This document shows positions 52,724 to 61,515 of a stretch of DNA of 64,000 bases, piece by piece. The notes under the pieces were generated by a model, which made no database searches, was not told the origin of the DNA, and worked only from the letters and a program-made list of their open reading frames with translations. Numbering within the stretch: the first letter of the stretch is position 1; the number at the start of each line of letters is the position of its first letter. The position numbers and the translations under genes are program-made. This DNA comes from Paraburkholderia domus (GTDB lineage: Bacteria; Pseudomonadota; Gammaproteobacteria; Burkholderiales; Burkholderiaceae). Where the stretch lies: assembly GCF_905220705.1 (NCBI RefSeq), contig NZ_CAJNAT010000006.1, forward strand, positions 62,001 to 126,000, written 5' to 3'.

Positions 52724-53728
52724 ATGCACACACCCTCAACCGAACCTTCTACGCCAGCCGTCGCTTCCGCGGGCCTAGGCGCGCGCGCCGCGCGCACCTG
52801 GGACCTGATCAACAAGTCCGGCATCGTGATGGTGTTCGTCATCCTGTTTGCGGTTTTGTCGTTCACCGTGCCGGATTTTTTAAGCTCGCGAAACATTCAG
52901 GGCTTGCTGCTTTCCGTCACGCTGATCGGTTCGATCTCCGTGACGATGATGTTCGTGCTCGCGCTGGGCGAAGTGGATCTGTCGGTGGCGTCGATCGTTG
53001 CGTTCGCGGGTGTGGTTGCGTCCACCTTGATCACCGCGACGCATAGCGTGACGCTCGGCATCGCCGCCGGGGTGCTCGCGGGTGGCGCGGTCGGGCTGGT
53101 CAACGGCGTGCTGGTCGCGCGCTACAAGATCAACTCGCTGATCGTCACGCTAGCGATGATGGAGGTCGTGCGCGGTCTCGCCTACATCACGTCGAACGGC
53201 GACGCGGTGATGATTTCAGAGGAGCGTTTCTTCGACCTCGGCGGTGGCGCATTCCTCGGCATTTCGTATCCGATCTGGAGCAACATTGTCGGCTTCGTGC
53301 TGTTCGGCTTTCTGCTGAAGAAAACCGTATTCGGCAAGAACGTGCTGGCCGTTGGCGGCAATAGCGAGGCCGCTTTGCTGGCGGGCTTGCCGGTCACGCG
53401 TATCAAGATCACAGTGTTCGTATTGCAAGGCCTCGTAACGGGGTTTGCGGGCGTGATGCTGGCGTCGCGCATGAGTCTCGGCGACCCGAAAACGTCGGTT
53501 GGTCTCGAACTCGGCGTGATCTCCGCATGCGTGCTCGGCGGCGTCTCGCTGACTGGCGGCGTCGCAACGATTTCCGGTGTGCTGGTCGGCGTGTTGATCA
53601 TGGGCTCCGTGCAGGACGCAATGAGCCTGATGAATGTGCCGACCTTTTACCAATACCTGATTCGCGGCGGGATTCTGCTGCTCGCAGTGCTGTTCGATCA
53701 GTACCGCCGCAGCAAGCGCGTGCACTGA
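52724..53728 (+). CDS. araH: L-arabinose ABC transporter permease
   Basis: This 334-residue, roughly ten-helix permease of the BPD_transp_2 (RbsC/AraH) type has GEVDLSVASIVAFAGVVAS, NGVLVARYKINSLIVTLAMMEVVRGLAYITSNG and GGVSLTGGVATISGVLVGVLIMGSVQDAMSL. It forms the membrane channel of AraFGH. It is 85 bp downstream of araG. Confidence 0.94.
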   Translation: MHTPSTEPSTPAVASAGLGARAARTWDLINKSGIVMVFVILFAVLSFTVPDFLSSRNIQGLLLSVTLIGSISVTMMFVLALGEVDLSVASIVAFAGVVASTLITATHSVTLGIAAGVLAGGAVGLVNGVLVARYKINSLIVTLAMMEVVRGLAYITSNGDAVMISEERFFDLGGGAFLGISYPIWSNIVGFVLFGFLLKKTVFGKNVLAVGGNSEAALLAGLPVTRIKITVFVLQGLVTGFAGVMLASRMSLGDPKTSVGLELGVISACVLGGVSLTGGVATISGVLVGVLIMGSVQDAMSLMNVPTFYQYLIRGGILLLAVLFDQYRRSKRVH

Positions 53729-53785
53729 CGCTGACGCACGCCCCGAGCTAGGCGCCCCCCTACATGCTTGCCAACAGGAGATTTC

Positions 53786-55519
53786 ATGGCTGATTCCAAC
53801 CAGACTAAAAAGCCGCTGCGCAGCCAGGCGTGGTTTGGCCTCAAAGACCGCGACGGCTTTCTGCATCGCTCGTGGATGAAGAACCAGGGCATTCCGCACG
53901 ACGAATTCGACGGACGCCCGGTGATCGGCATCTGCAATACGTGGTCCGAACTGACGCCTTGCAACGCGCATTTTCGCGAGCTCGCCGAGTACGTGAAAAA
54001 AGGCGTGCACGAAGCGGGTGGCTTGCCGCTCGAGTTTCCGGTGATGTCGCTCGGCGAAACCAATTTGCGGCCTACGGCCATGCTGTTCCGCAATCTCGCT
54101 TCAATGGATGTCGAGGAGTCGATTCGCGGCAATCCGATGGACGGCGTGATCCTGCTGGTCGGTTGCGATAAGACGACGCCCGCGCTGCTGATGGGCGCGG
54201 CGTCGTGCAACCTGCCTGCGCTTGCCGTTTCCGGTGGCCCCATGCTCAATGGCCGCTTTCGAGGCAAGAACATCGGCTCGGGCACGGGTGTCTGGCAGAT
54301 GTCCGAGGAAGTGCGCGCCGGCACGATGACGCAGGAAGAATTCACCGAAGCCGAGTCATGCATGAACCGCTCGCGCGGCCACTGCATGACGATGGGCACG
54401 GCGTCGACGATGGCCTCGATGGTCGAATCGCTCGGCATGGGCTTGCCGCACAACGCGGCGATTCCCGCGGTCGATGCGCGCCGGCAGGTGCTCGCGCATC
54501 TGGCTGGCCGGCGCATCGTCGATATGGTCCGCGAGGATCTGACGATGGACAAGATCCTCACGCGCCAGGCGTTCGAAAACGCGATCCGCACGAACGCGGC
54601 GATCGGCGGCTCGACCAATGCGGTTGTGCATCTGATTGCGCTGGCCAAGCGCATTGGCGTGGAGCTTTCGCTGGAAGACTGGGAGCTCGGCTCGAACGTG
54701 CCGTGCCTGGTGAATCTGCAGCCGTCGGGCGAATACCTGATGGAAGACTTTTACTATGCCGGCGGCCTGCCTGCGGTGCTCAAGCAACTCGGCGAGCAAG
54801 GCCTGCTGCATCGTGAAGCGCTGACGGTGAACGGCAAGACGATCTGGGACAACGTGCGCAATGCGCCGAATCACGATGAGAAGGTCATCACGACGTTCGC
54901 CGAGCCGTTCAAGCCGAAGGCCGGCATTGCGGTGCTCAAGGGCAACCTGGCGCCGAACGGCGCGGTGATCAAGCCGTCGGCCGCGACGCCAAAGCTGCTG
55001 AAGCATCGCGGCCGTGCGGTGGTGTTCGAGAATATCGAGGAATTCCACGCGAAGATCGACGACGAATCGCTCGACATCGACGAGCACTGCATCATGGTGC
55101 TCAAAGGCGCGGGGCCGAAGGGTTATCCGGGCTTTGCGGAAGTCGGCAACATGCCGCTGCCGAAGAAGGTGCTGCAAAAGGGCATCACGGACATGGTGCG
55201 CATTTCGGACGGCCGCATGAGCGGCACCGCCTATGGCTCGGTGGTGCTGCATGTATCGCCGGAAGCGGCCGCAGGCGGGCCGCTTGCGTTCGTGCAAACC
55301 GGCGACATGATCGAACTCGACGTCGATGCCCGCCGTCTTCATCTGGATGTCACCGACGAAGAACTCGCGCGTCGCCGCGCTGCCTGGCAGCCACCTGCGC
55401 CGCCCGCACGCGGTTACTACAAGCTCTACGTCGAACATGTGCTGCAAGCGGACCAGGGCGCGGATCTCGACTTCCTGGTCGGATCGAGCGGCGCGCCGGT
55501 GCCGCGCGACTCGCATTGA
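53786..55519 (+). CDS. L-arabonate dehydratase (IlvD/Edd family)
   Basis: This 577-residue Fe-S dehydratase has cluster Cys59, Cys127 (LLVGCDKTTPALLM) and Cys200 (RSRGHCMTMGTAS), the same numbering I recall for the crystallised L-arabinonate dehydratase of Rhizobium. Substrate-loop sequences GGSTNAVVHLIALAKRIG and VRISDGRMSGTAYGSVVLHV support the family. It converts L-arabonate to 2-keto-3-deoxy-L-arabonate in the non-phosphorylative pathway. It lies last in the araFGH operon; the upstream dehydrogenase and later enzymes are not in the window. ATG follows ACAGGAGATTTC. Confidence 0.92.
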   Translation: MADSNQTKKPLRSQAWFGLKDRDGFLHRSWMKNQGIPHDEFDGRPVIGICNTWSELTPCNAHFRELAEYVKKGVHEAGGLPLEFPVMSLGETNLRPTAMLFRNLASMDVEESIRGNPMDGVILLVGCDKTTPALLMGAASCNLPALAVSGGPMLNGRFRGKNIGSGTGVWQMSEEVRAGTMTQEEFTEAESCMNRSRGHCMTMGTASTMASMVESLGMGLPHNAAIPAVDARRQVLAHLAGRRIVDMVREDLTMDKILTRQAFENAIRTNAAIGGSTNAVVHLIALAKRIGVELSLEDWELGSNVPCLVNLQPSGEYLMEDFYYAGGLPAVLKQLGEQGLLHREALTVNGKTIWDNVRNAPNHDEKVITTFAEPFKPKAGIAVLKGNLAPNGAVIKPSAATPKLLKHRGRAVVFENIEEFHAKIDDESLDIDEHCIMVLKGAGPKGYPGFAEVGNMPLPKKVLQKGITDMVRISDGRMSGTAYGSVVLHVSPEAAAGGPLAFVQTGDMIELDVDARRLHLDVTDEELARRRAAWQPPAPPARGYYKLYVEHVLQADQGADLDFLVGSSGAPVPRDSH

Positions 55520-55573
55520 TCGCCGTTTGAGCGGCTGGACGGTTCTCCCTGCGCTTTGCGAGAAGGCGTATTG

Positions 55574-55607
55574 CCGATGCGGATCGAAAGCCCGCATCGG
55601 TTTTTTT
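55574..55607 (+). terminator. Rho-independent terminator of the arabinose operon
   Basis: CCGATGCGG-loop-CCGCATCGG followed by T7, 55 bp after the dehydratase stop. Confidence 0.93.
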
Positions 55608-55642
55608 ATCTGCATCACGTCACAGAAAAAGCGGGCGGAAAT

Positions 55643-55678
55643 AAAAATGGCCGGGCAATCGATGCCCAGCCGATTTTT
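55643..55678. terminator. Second, bidirectional hairpin downstream of the arabinose operon
   Basis: AAAAATGGCCGGGCA with TGCCCAGCCGATTTTT, one bulge, A-run on one side and T-run on the other. It lies between convergent genes and can stop transcription from both sides. Confidence 0.7.
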
Positions 55679-55747
55679 AACTCACAGGTTCACCACCCCC
55701 GGCTTTTTTAGTCAGAGGGTTTATGGCGTAACTCAAAACCCGTCAAA

Positions 55748-55766
55748 CCCCGGCGTTTAGCCGGGG
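55748..55766 (-). terminator. Hairpin past the small secreted protein gene
   Basis: CCCCGG-7 nt-CCGGGG; on the minus strand TTTGACGGGTTTTG follows. It lies 15 bp after the stop of the gene at 55781-56119. Likely its terminator, with only a broken T-run. Confidence 0.6.
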
Positions 55767-55780
55767 CGTTGGCGTTTAGC

Positions 55781-56119
55781 TTATTGTTTGATAAATCGAT
55801 CGTTTGCCCAGAGGCCTTGCGTATCGCTATTGGCAGAATTCACGAATTCGACATCATGGCCGACCACACGCACAACGCGGAAACTCGAGTTTTCCGGCGT
55901 GGAAACGCACTGATATCCGGAGAAGAATTCCTGCATCTTTTGCTGTTCACCGGCTTGCGCATGTTGGTCGGCGGCGTCGAGTTTATCCTTCGACAGACAG
56001 CCATAAGCGTTGGCCTTGAACTGGATCGTTTGCTGCGGCTTGACCATGGCGTCTTGCGCCTGAACAGAAGCGGCAGCCAATCCCGCAATGGCGAAAACAA
56101 GGGCGATTCGCATTTTCAT
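55781..56119 (-). CDS. Small secreted protein of unknown function
   Basis: This 112-residue protein has a clear signal peptide (MKMRIALVFAIAGLAAASVQAQ). The mature part of about 90 residues has two Cys (NAYGCLSKD and GYQCVST) that could form a disulphide, and ends VVGHDVEFVNSANSDTQGLWANDRFIKQ. It resembles short SH3-like periplasmic proteins in style, but I cannot name a family. A 10-bp inverted repeat lies in its leader. Confidence 0.8.
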   Translation of the reverse strand: MKMRIALVFAIAGLAAASVQAQDAMVKPQQTIQFKANAYGCLSKDKLDAADQHAQAGEQQKMQEFFSGYQCVSTPENSSFRVVRVVGHDVEFVNSANSDTQGLWANDRFIKQ

Positions 56120-56564
56120 ATTTTCCTCCGGTGCGGGTTGAATTACTCAGGTTAGCTATGTATTTAACTTTAACGTCGAACCCGCACCTTGCACTCTAGG
56201 AGAACGCGAGAGAACGACAAGCACATCTTGTGTGCGGTCGCAACAGCGGCGAATTGTCGCACCACCTGTCGCACCTGCTTAAACCTTAAGCAGCAGCTTA
56301 AACAGGGCGGATTGAAACGGATAACTAAAAGATGGGCAGGGCGCACCGCTTTAACCAGTAAAGCTTTGCGGCGCGTATTGGCGTAAACGAGAGGCATCAA
56401 TTAAGTGATTTACTACAATTAGCGGATGCATTTGGTGCATTGCACACAAAGTCATTCACCCGACTAATCAAAAATCACGAAATAACGGTGTATGTGCAGA
56501 AGAGAAACGGTGCCAGGTGTGCCAAGCGACGCAGCGCGGCGTCTCTGGATGGTGCAGCTTGAGG
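56120..56564. other. Intergenic region with an inverted repeat and A/T-rich DNA
   Basis: No gene. Arms GGTGCGGGTT (56130-56139) and AACCCGCACC (56179-56188) flank 39 bp. Further right are a direct repeat of GTCGCACC (56251 and 56264 area), a CTTAAGCAGCAGCTTAAA stretch and an A/T-rich run at 56390-56490. Confidence 0.5.
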
Positions 56565-57107
56565 TCACTCGCCGTGCTGGGTGGCCTTGAAGAACTCGGA
56601 CTGGAACATGCACATGCGCAACGCATTGTGATAGCGGCCATTGCCGAAAAACTCCTCGATCAACTCGGCCTCGTGCCGGAAACCGCACTTCTCGTAGACG
56701 TGGATGGCAGCCGTATTCGACTTGTCGACGATCAGGTAGACCTTGCGCAGATTCAGCACCGAAAACGCATAGTCGATCGCGAGCTGCGTGGCGACGGTGG
56801 CATAGCCGCGGCCCTGCGCATGCGGCGCGATGATGATCTGGAACTCACCACGCCGGTGGATATAGTCCAGCTCGATCAACTCGACGACGCCCACGGTTTC
56901 GCCCGCGTTATCGATCGCCACGAAACGGCGCTCGCGCAGATCGTGCACGTGCTGGTCGTACAGCTGGGTCAGTTCAGAGAACGTTTCATAGGGCTCTTCG
57001 AACCAGTAACGCATGATCTTTGCGTTGTTGTTCACTTCATGGACGAAGCGCAGATCGGTGCGCTCGAGCGGGCGGAGGGTCAGTTCGCTGCTGCGTTCGA
57101 TAGTCAT
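56565..57107 (-). CDS. speG: Spermidine N-acetyltransferase-like GNAT protein
   Basis: This 180-residue GNAT protein has SpeG landmarks: [38 protein letters not shown], the acetyl-CoA loop [20 protein letters not shown] and [20 protein letters not shown]. SpeG acetylates spermidine or spermine to prevent polyamine toxicity. The ATG at 57107 follows AAGGGGA; the open frame continues 77 codons upstream without support. Confidence 0.9.
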   Translation of the reverse strand: MTIERSSELTLRPLERTDLRFVHEVNNNAKIMRYWFEEPYETFSELTQLYDQHVHDLRERRFVAIDNAGETVGVVELIELDYIHRRGEFQIIIAPHAQGRGYATVATQLAIDYAFSVLNLRKVYLIVDKSNTAAIHVYEKCGFRHEAELIEEFFGNGRYHNALRMCMFQSEFFKATQHGE

Positions 57108-57384
57108 TGGATTCCCCTTGAGAATTATTGATTTGAGTGCGCAAGCTCCATGTGAGCGATCGAGCTTGCGTGTCCTGTTAGTCCAGGCCCAACGCAGGGA
57201 GTTCTTGCAACGTCTGGCTCCGGCGCTGCGCGTTCTTGCAACGCGCGAGGCGCCGCGCGGGTTCGGCAAGGGTGGGGCGTCGCGTTGTCGCAGGCCGGTT
57301 ATCGCAAATTTGTGAGGGGCTCGGCACCGTGTGGGCACATGCGGTGCTCTACAATGAATTCAGGCTCTTGCGATGGAGGCTACC

Positions 57385-57564
57385 GTGATCGAGCACTTGA
57401 TATTAGGCGCCTTTCTGGTCATCCCGCTGCTTATCGTCGCGTTTCTTTTCTCTGACGAATTGTGGCAAGAACATCGGCATCTGCACGAGATGGATCCCAT
57501 GCCCGCGAAATCCCGCCGTATCGACTGGCGGCATCCGCTGCGCCGCTCGCGGCATCGGCTTTGA
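57385..57564 (+). CDS. Small single-helix membrane protein
   Basis: A 59-residue protein if read from GTG 57385, which has GGAGG at an ideal five-base spacing; the ATG at 57373 overlaps that ribosome-binding site and is less likely. One membrane helix (HLILGAFLVIPLLIVAFLFS) is followed by a basic, His-rich tail (EHRHLHEMDP..RRSRHRL). No function recognised; the His cluster might bind metal. Confidence 0.65.
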   Translation: MIEHLILGAFLVIPLLIVAFLFSDELWQEHRHLHEMDPMPAKSRRIDWRHPLRRSRHRL

Positions 57565-57650
57565 GCCGGTTAACCCGCCGCGTGGGTGAGTGCCCTGCAA
57601 ACGTCGCTGCGAGACGGGGCCGGCTCGCGAATTCGACCCGCACATAAAAA

Positions 57651-57671
57651 AGCCTGCCGTTTCGGGCAGGC
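57651..57671. terminator. Bidirectional terminator
   Basis: AGCCTGCC-GTTTC-GGGCAGGCT with an A6 run before and AAAAAG after, so T-runs on the minus strand read-out and a short one on the plus. It lies between the small membrane protein and the HIT gene, which converge. Confidence 0.8.
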
Positions 57672-57801
57672 TAAAAAGAGATCCACACTCAATGCCTTGC
57701 GGGTACAAGGCATTCGCCAGTCTAGCCGCACGGCGGGTCCCGCTGGTTTCACCGGCCATTACACATATTACGGGGTGTGACCAGTTGCGCCGCGCCCGCT
57801 C

Positions 57802-58227
57802 TCAGTGGGCGCGCCAATGGTCGCGGATGCGCTTGGCCAGCGCTTCGAGCGTGGCTGCATCGGCGACCTCGCGTGCGTGCATGCGCAGCGGCTGTCCTTC
57901 CCAGCGCGGGATCACGTGAAAATGCACATGCGGCACCGTTTGCCCCGCTGCGGCGCCGTTGAACTGTCCGATGAACACGCCGTCGGGGCGCAAGGCCGCG
58001 CGAACGGCAATGGCGAGCTTCTGCGCCATGCGCATGCAGGCTACCGTCGAGGCATCCGACAGGTCGAAAATCTCGACCGCCGCTTCCTTCGGCACGACCA
58101 GCACGTGACCGTCGGCTTGCGGCATCAGGTCCATGAAGGCCAGCGCAGCGTCGCTTTCCGCCACTTTGATGCAGGGTAGTTCGCCGCGCAGAATTTTCGC
58201 GAAGGGATTGCTGTCGTCGTAGTTCAT
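57802..58227 (-). CDS. HIT-family protein (nucleotidyl hydrolase/transferase)
   Basis: This 141-residue protein has the histidine triad in VPHVHFHVIPRW and the N-terminal NPFAKILRGELPCIKVAESDAALAFMDLMPQADGHVLVVPK. HIT proteins hydrolyse aminoacyl- or amino-adenylates. The ATG at 58227 is better spaced from AGAGGA than the GTG just before it. Confidence 0.92.
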   Translation of the reverse strand: MNYDDSNPFAKILRGELPCIKVAESDAALAFMDLMPQADGHVLVVPKEAAVEIFDLSDASTVACMRMAQKLAIAVRAALRPDGVFIGQFNGAAAGQTVPHVHFHVIPRWEGQPLRMHAREVADAATLEALAKRIRDHWRAH

Positions 58228-58309
58228 CACGCGTCCTCTAGGTTGCCGGATGTATCAAGGTGGAGATGCTGTCGGCGATATTGTCCACCACCTCTGTTAC
58301 AACGTGCAG

Positions 58310-59245
58310 TTACAGCGCGCGCGCTGCGCGTTTGATTGCTTGAGGCGGCTGACCGAATGCGCGCAGAAAGGCGCGCCGCATCCGTTCGGTATCGATGAAA
58401 CCGGTTTCGGCAGCGACGGCTTCCATTGAGTGACGACCCGCTTCGAGCATGGCGCGCGCGGCTTCCACGCGCAGCGCCTCGATGGCCTTGGCAGGCGACT
58501 GGCGCGTTTCGTCGCGAAAGGCGCGGCTGAACTGACGTGGACTCAGATGCGCGACATCGGCGAGCTGTTCGACCGTCAACGGCTCGCGCAGATGGTTCTT
58601 TGCGTACGAAAGCGCGTCCTGAATGCGGTCGGACTTCGGTTCCAGATCGAGCATGGCCGAGAACTGTGACTGGCCGCCGGTGCGCCGGTGATAGACCACG
58701 AGCTTCTTGGCGATGGCGCGCGAGACTTCGACGCCAAGATCGCTTTCGACCAGCGCCAGACACAGATCGATACACGCGGTCATGCCGGCCGAGGTCCACA
58801 CCGAGCCATCGACGATAAAGATGCGGTCTTCGTCAATCCGCGTATCGGGGAAGCGCCGCTGCAATTCGCGGGCGTGGTACCAGTGAGTCGTGGCATGCCG
58901 GCCGTCGAGGATGCCTGCTTCGGCCAGCACGAAGGCGCCGGTGCAGATGCTGGTGGTACGGCGCGAGGCGGCGAGGGCGTCGTTCAGAAACGCCCGCAAT
59001 GCCGCTGAGGACGGCTCGATCTGCATCGCGCCCGTGACGACCACCGTGTCATACGCCGGATCGCCTAACGGTTGTGTTGCGATCTCGACGCCCGACGAAC
59101 TGCGCACCATCCCGCCCTGTTCGGAGATGACTTCCACCGCGTATTCCGGTTGCCCGGCCTCGAGGTTCGCCAACTCGAACACGGAGATCGCCACCATATC
59201 GAGGATCTGGAAACCGGGAAAAACCACCACGCCGATGCGTTTCAT
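58310..59245 (-). CDS. GlxA/FtrA-type AraC-family regulator with DJ-1/PfpI domain
   Basis: This 311-residue protein has a DJ-1/PfpI-like N-terminal domain (MKRIGVVVFPGFQILDMVAISVFELAN; nucleophile-type Cys near 100 in SICTGAFVLAEAG) and a C-terminal AraC HTH pair (LTVEQLADVAHLSPRQFSRAFRDET, VAAETGFIDTERMRRAFLRAFG). Such proteins usually activate a neighbouring catabolic gene. It diverges from an SDR gene across a region with a 9-bp inverted repeat, probably its operator. Confidence 0.92.
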   Translation of the reverse strand: MKRIGVVVFPGFQILDMVAISVFELANLEAGQPEYAVEVISEQGGMVRSSSGVEIATQPLGDPAYDTVVVTGAMQIEPSSAALRAFLNDALAASRRTTSICTGAFVLAEAGILDGRHATTHWYHARELQRRFPDTRIDEDRIFIVDGSVWTSAGMTACIDLCLALVESDLGVEVSRAIAKKLVVYHRRTGGQSQFSAMLDLEPKSDRIQDALSYAKNHLREPLTVEQLADVAHLSPRQFSRAFRDETRQSPAKAIEALRVEAARAMLEAGRHSMEAVAAETGFIDTERMRRAFLRAFGQPPQAIKRAARAL

Positions 59246-59251
59246 CGCAAT

Positions 59252-59286
59252 GTCTCAAAACGAGGTAAATACGACATTTGAGACAA
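59252..59286. promoter_or_regulatory. 9-bp inverted repeat between the GlxA-type regulator and SDR gene
   Basis: TGTCTCAAA (59252-59260) and TTTGAGACA (59278-59286), perfect arms 26 bp apart start to start, seven bases upstream of the regulator start. Likely operator for both divergent genes. Confidence 0.65.
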
Positions 59287-59422
59287 GAGGCTACGCGCCT
59301 AGACTTGCCTCGTCAACACCGCGATGCCCACAAAAAAGGCACAGCGGCGGAAATTCCAGGTTTTCCCCATTCATCGATCAGGCCTCAGGCGTGACGCGCA
59401 AAGCCCGCAAGGAGAGCTTCAC

Positions 59423-60235
59423 ATGGCAACGCAAGCAAACAAGGGTACGGCATTGATCACGGGCGCATCGTCGGGCATCGGCGCGGTTTATGCGGACCGC
59501 CTCGCGCGCCGCGGTTACGACCTGATTCTGGTGGCGCGCGACGTCAAACGTCTGACCGGCGTGGCCGAGCGCCTTGCCGGCGAAACCGGCCGGCATGTCG
59601 ATATCGTTGCCGCCGATCTCACCGAAAAAGCCGACACGCGCCGCATCGAAGAGCGTCTGCGGACCGACCGCAAAATCACGATGCTGGTCAACAACGCGGG
59701 CGTCGGCGCGACGGCTTCGCTGATCGACTCGGACGTGGATCAGCTCGAAAGCATGATCGACCTGAATGTGACGGCACTGACGCGCCTGACGGCAGCGGTC
59801 GTGCCGGGTTTCGTGGAACGGGGCAACGGTATCGTGATCAATATCTCGTCGATCGTCGCGCTGTCGCCGGAGACGCTGAACGGCACCTACAGCGGCACCA
59901 AGTGCTACGTGTTGAACCTGACGCAGTCGCTGCATCATGAAGTGGGCGGCAAGGGCGTGCAGCTGCAGGCTGTGCTGCCGGGCGCCACCAGCACCGCGTT
60001 CTGGGATCGCGCGGGTCTTGCGGTCGAACATCTGCCGACGCAGATCGTGATGACCGCCGAGGACATGGTTGACGCCGCGCTCGTGGGCCTCGACCAGCAT
60101 GAACTCGTGACGATCCCGTCCTTGCCGGACGCGGCCGATTGGGAGCGCTTCAACACCGCTCGCCAGCATCTCGGGCCGAACCTGTCGCATAAGCTGCCGG
60201 CTGCACGTTATGCGCGCGGATCAGCGGCGGCTTAG
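59423..60235 (+). CDS. Short-chain dehydrogenase/reductase
   Basis: This 270-residue SDR has cofactor motif TGASSGIG, NNAG, catalytic Ser in NISSIVALS and YSGTK (YxxxK). It oxidises or reduces a carbonyl or alcohol with NAD(P). AAGGAGAGC precedes the ATG. It shares a control region with the divergent GlxA-type regulator. The substrate is unknown. Confidence 0.92.
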   Translation: MATQANKGTALITGASSGIGAVYADRLARRGYDLILVARDVKRLTGVAERLAGETGRHVDIVAADLTEKADTRRIEERLRTDRKITMLVNNAGVGATASLIDSDVDQLESMIDLNVTALTRLTAAVVPGFVERGNGIVINISSIVALSPETLNGTYSGTKCYVLNLTQSLHHEVGGKGVQLQAVLPGATSTAFWDRAGLAVEHLPTQIVMTAEDMVDAALVGLDQHELVTIPSLPDAADWERFNTARQHLGPNLSHKLPAARYARGSAAA

Positions 60236-60334
60236 TGAGCGCTTGAGGCTGCGTGGAGTGAGTGCGCTTCGCGCAGCCAACCGGTCAAAAATGGCGGCGA
60301 AGCGCGTGTGGGTGTGGTCTTGTGGCAAGGCGGG

Positions 60335-61444
60335 TCAACTGCTCACCGCCACCTGATTCTTCCCATCCCGTTTCGCCCGATACAGCCCCACATCGGCGGC
60401 TTCGATCAGCGTCGTCACCGGTTCAGTTGCGGACGGCACGATCGTCGCCGCGCCGATGCTGATCGTCACGACGCCGCTCGTCGAACCTGCATGCGGAATG
60501 GCGAGTCCTTCGATTGCAATGCGGATTTTTTCAGCGAGCAAGCGCAATCCACCTGACGACGCACCCGGCAACACCACCGCGAACTCTTCACCGCCGAACC
60601 GCGCCGCGAGGTCGGGCGAGCGTCCGAGGCACGACTCGACAGTGTGCGCGACGCGTTTAAGCACTTCGTCGCCGGCAACGTGTCCATAGGTGTCGTTGTA
60701 GGCCTTGAAGTTATCCACATCGATCATTAGAAAGCCAAGGCCGGTTTTGTCGCGCGTGCCGCGACGCCATTCGGCGGCCAGATACTGATCGAGGTAACGT
60801 CGATTCGACAAACCCGTCAAACCATCCGAATGCGTGAGCCGCTGCAATTCCAGATTGGTCGCGAGCAATTGCTGTTGCGACTGACGTAGCGCCTGATAGG
60901 CCTCGTCGCGCTGCAACAGATTCAGATACGAGCGTGAGTGGTAGCGAATCCGCGCGATCAACTCGATGCGATCCGGCAGCTTGACCAGATAGTCGTTGGC
61001 GCCTGCCGCGAAGGCCGCGCTCTTCACCAGCGGCTCTTCCTTGGTCGACAGCACGATGATCGGAATATCGCGCGTTGCCGGATTCTGCCGGTATTGCCGC
61101 ACGAGAGTGAGGCCGTCGGTGCCGGGCATCACAAGGTCTTGCAGAATCACCGTCGCGCGCGTTTCCTCGGCGCAGCGCACCGCCTCTTCAGGCGACGCGC
61201 AGTAGTGGAAGTCGACGCTCCCTTCGCCGGCCAGCGCCTGGCGAATCGCCTCGGCGATGATCGCCTGATCGTCGACCAGCAACACCATAATCGGGCACTC
61301 GGCCGCGGGCGGATTGCCGAGGATGCGCGCCAACGCGTCATCGATGGCGCTATTCGGCGCGTCCTCCGCATACGCCTGCGCATTCGCGTCGTGTTCAGCG
61401 AAGGCCGGCGCGGTGCCGTTCTGATGCGGTTTGGAAGTGTCCAT
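60335..61444 (-). CDS. wspR: Diguanylate cyclase response regulator WspR
   Basis: This 369-residue protein has a receiver (DD 58-59, phospho-acceptor Asp103 in VILQDLVMPG), a short coiled-coil linker (about 180-203) and a GGDEF domain with active-site GGEEF (284-288). An intact inhibitory I-site RSPD (275-278) sits five residues upstream. It makes cyclic di-GMP when phosphorylated by WspE. An N-terminal extension of about 50 residues before the receiver is Ala/Asp-rich and may be disordered. Last gene of the wspE-wspF-wspR order. Confidence 0.94.
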   Translation of the reverse strand: MDTSKPHQNGTAPAFAEHDANAQAYAEDAPNSAIDDALARILGNPPAAECPIMVLLVDDQAIIAEAIRQALAGEGSVDFHYCASPEEAVRCAEETRATVILQDLVMPGTDGLTLVRQYRQNPATRDIPIIVLSTKEEPLVKSAAFAAGANDYLVKLPDRIELIARIRYHSRSYLNLLQRDEAYQALRQSQQQLLATNLELQRLTHSDGLTGLSNRRYLDQYLAAEWRRGTRDKTGLGFLMIDVDNFKAYNDTYGHVAGDEVLKRVAHTVESCLGRSPDLAARFGGEEFAVVLPGASSGGLRLLAEKIRIAIEGLAIPHAGSTSGVVTISIGAATIVPSATEPVTTLIEAADVGLYRAKRDGKNQVAVSS

Positions 61445-61515
61445 GTTGGTCAGCCAGAATAAATGTCAATGAATCGTAGCGGGCTAAGGTGCGGGTAGTG
61501 TGCGCCTACCTGGCC

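Noticed and set aside
54356..55618. A 420-codon minus-strand frame opposite the arabonate dehydratase
   Set aside because: Antisense shadow; the dehydratase with its three cluster cysteines is the real gene.
60711..60719. Perfect DnaA box TTATCCACA in wspR
   Set aside because: It encodes the conserved Val-Asp-Asn-Phe of the GGDEF domain and stands alone, so likely chance.
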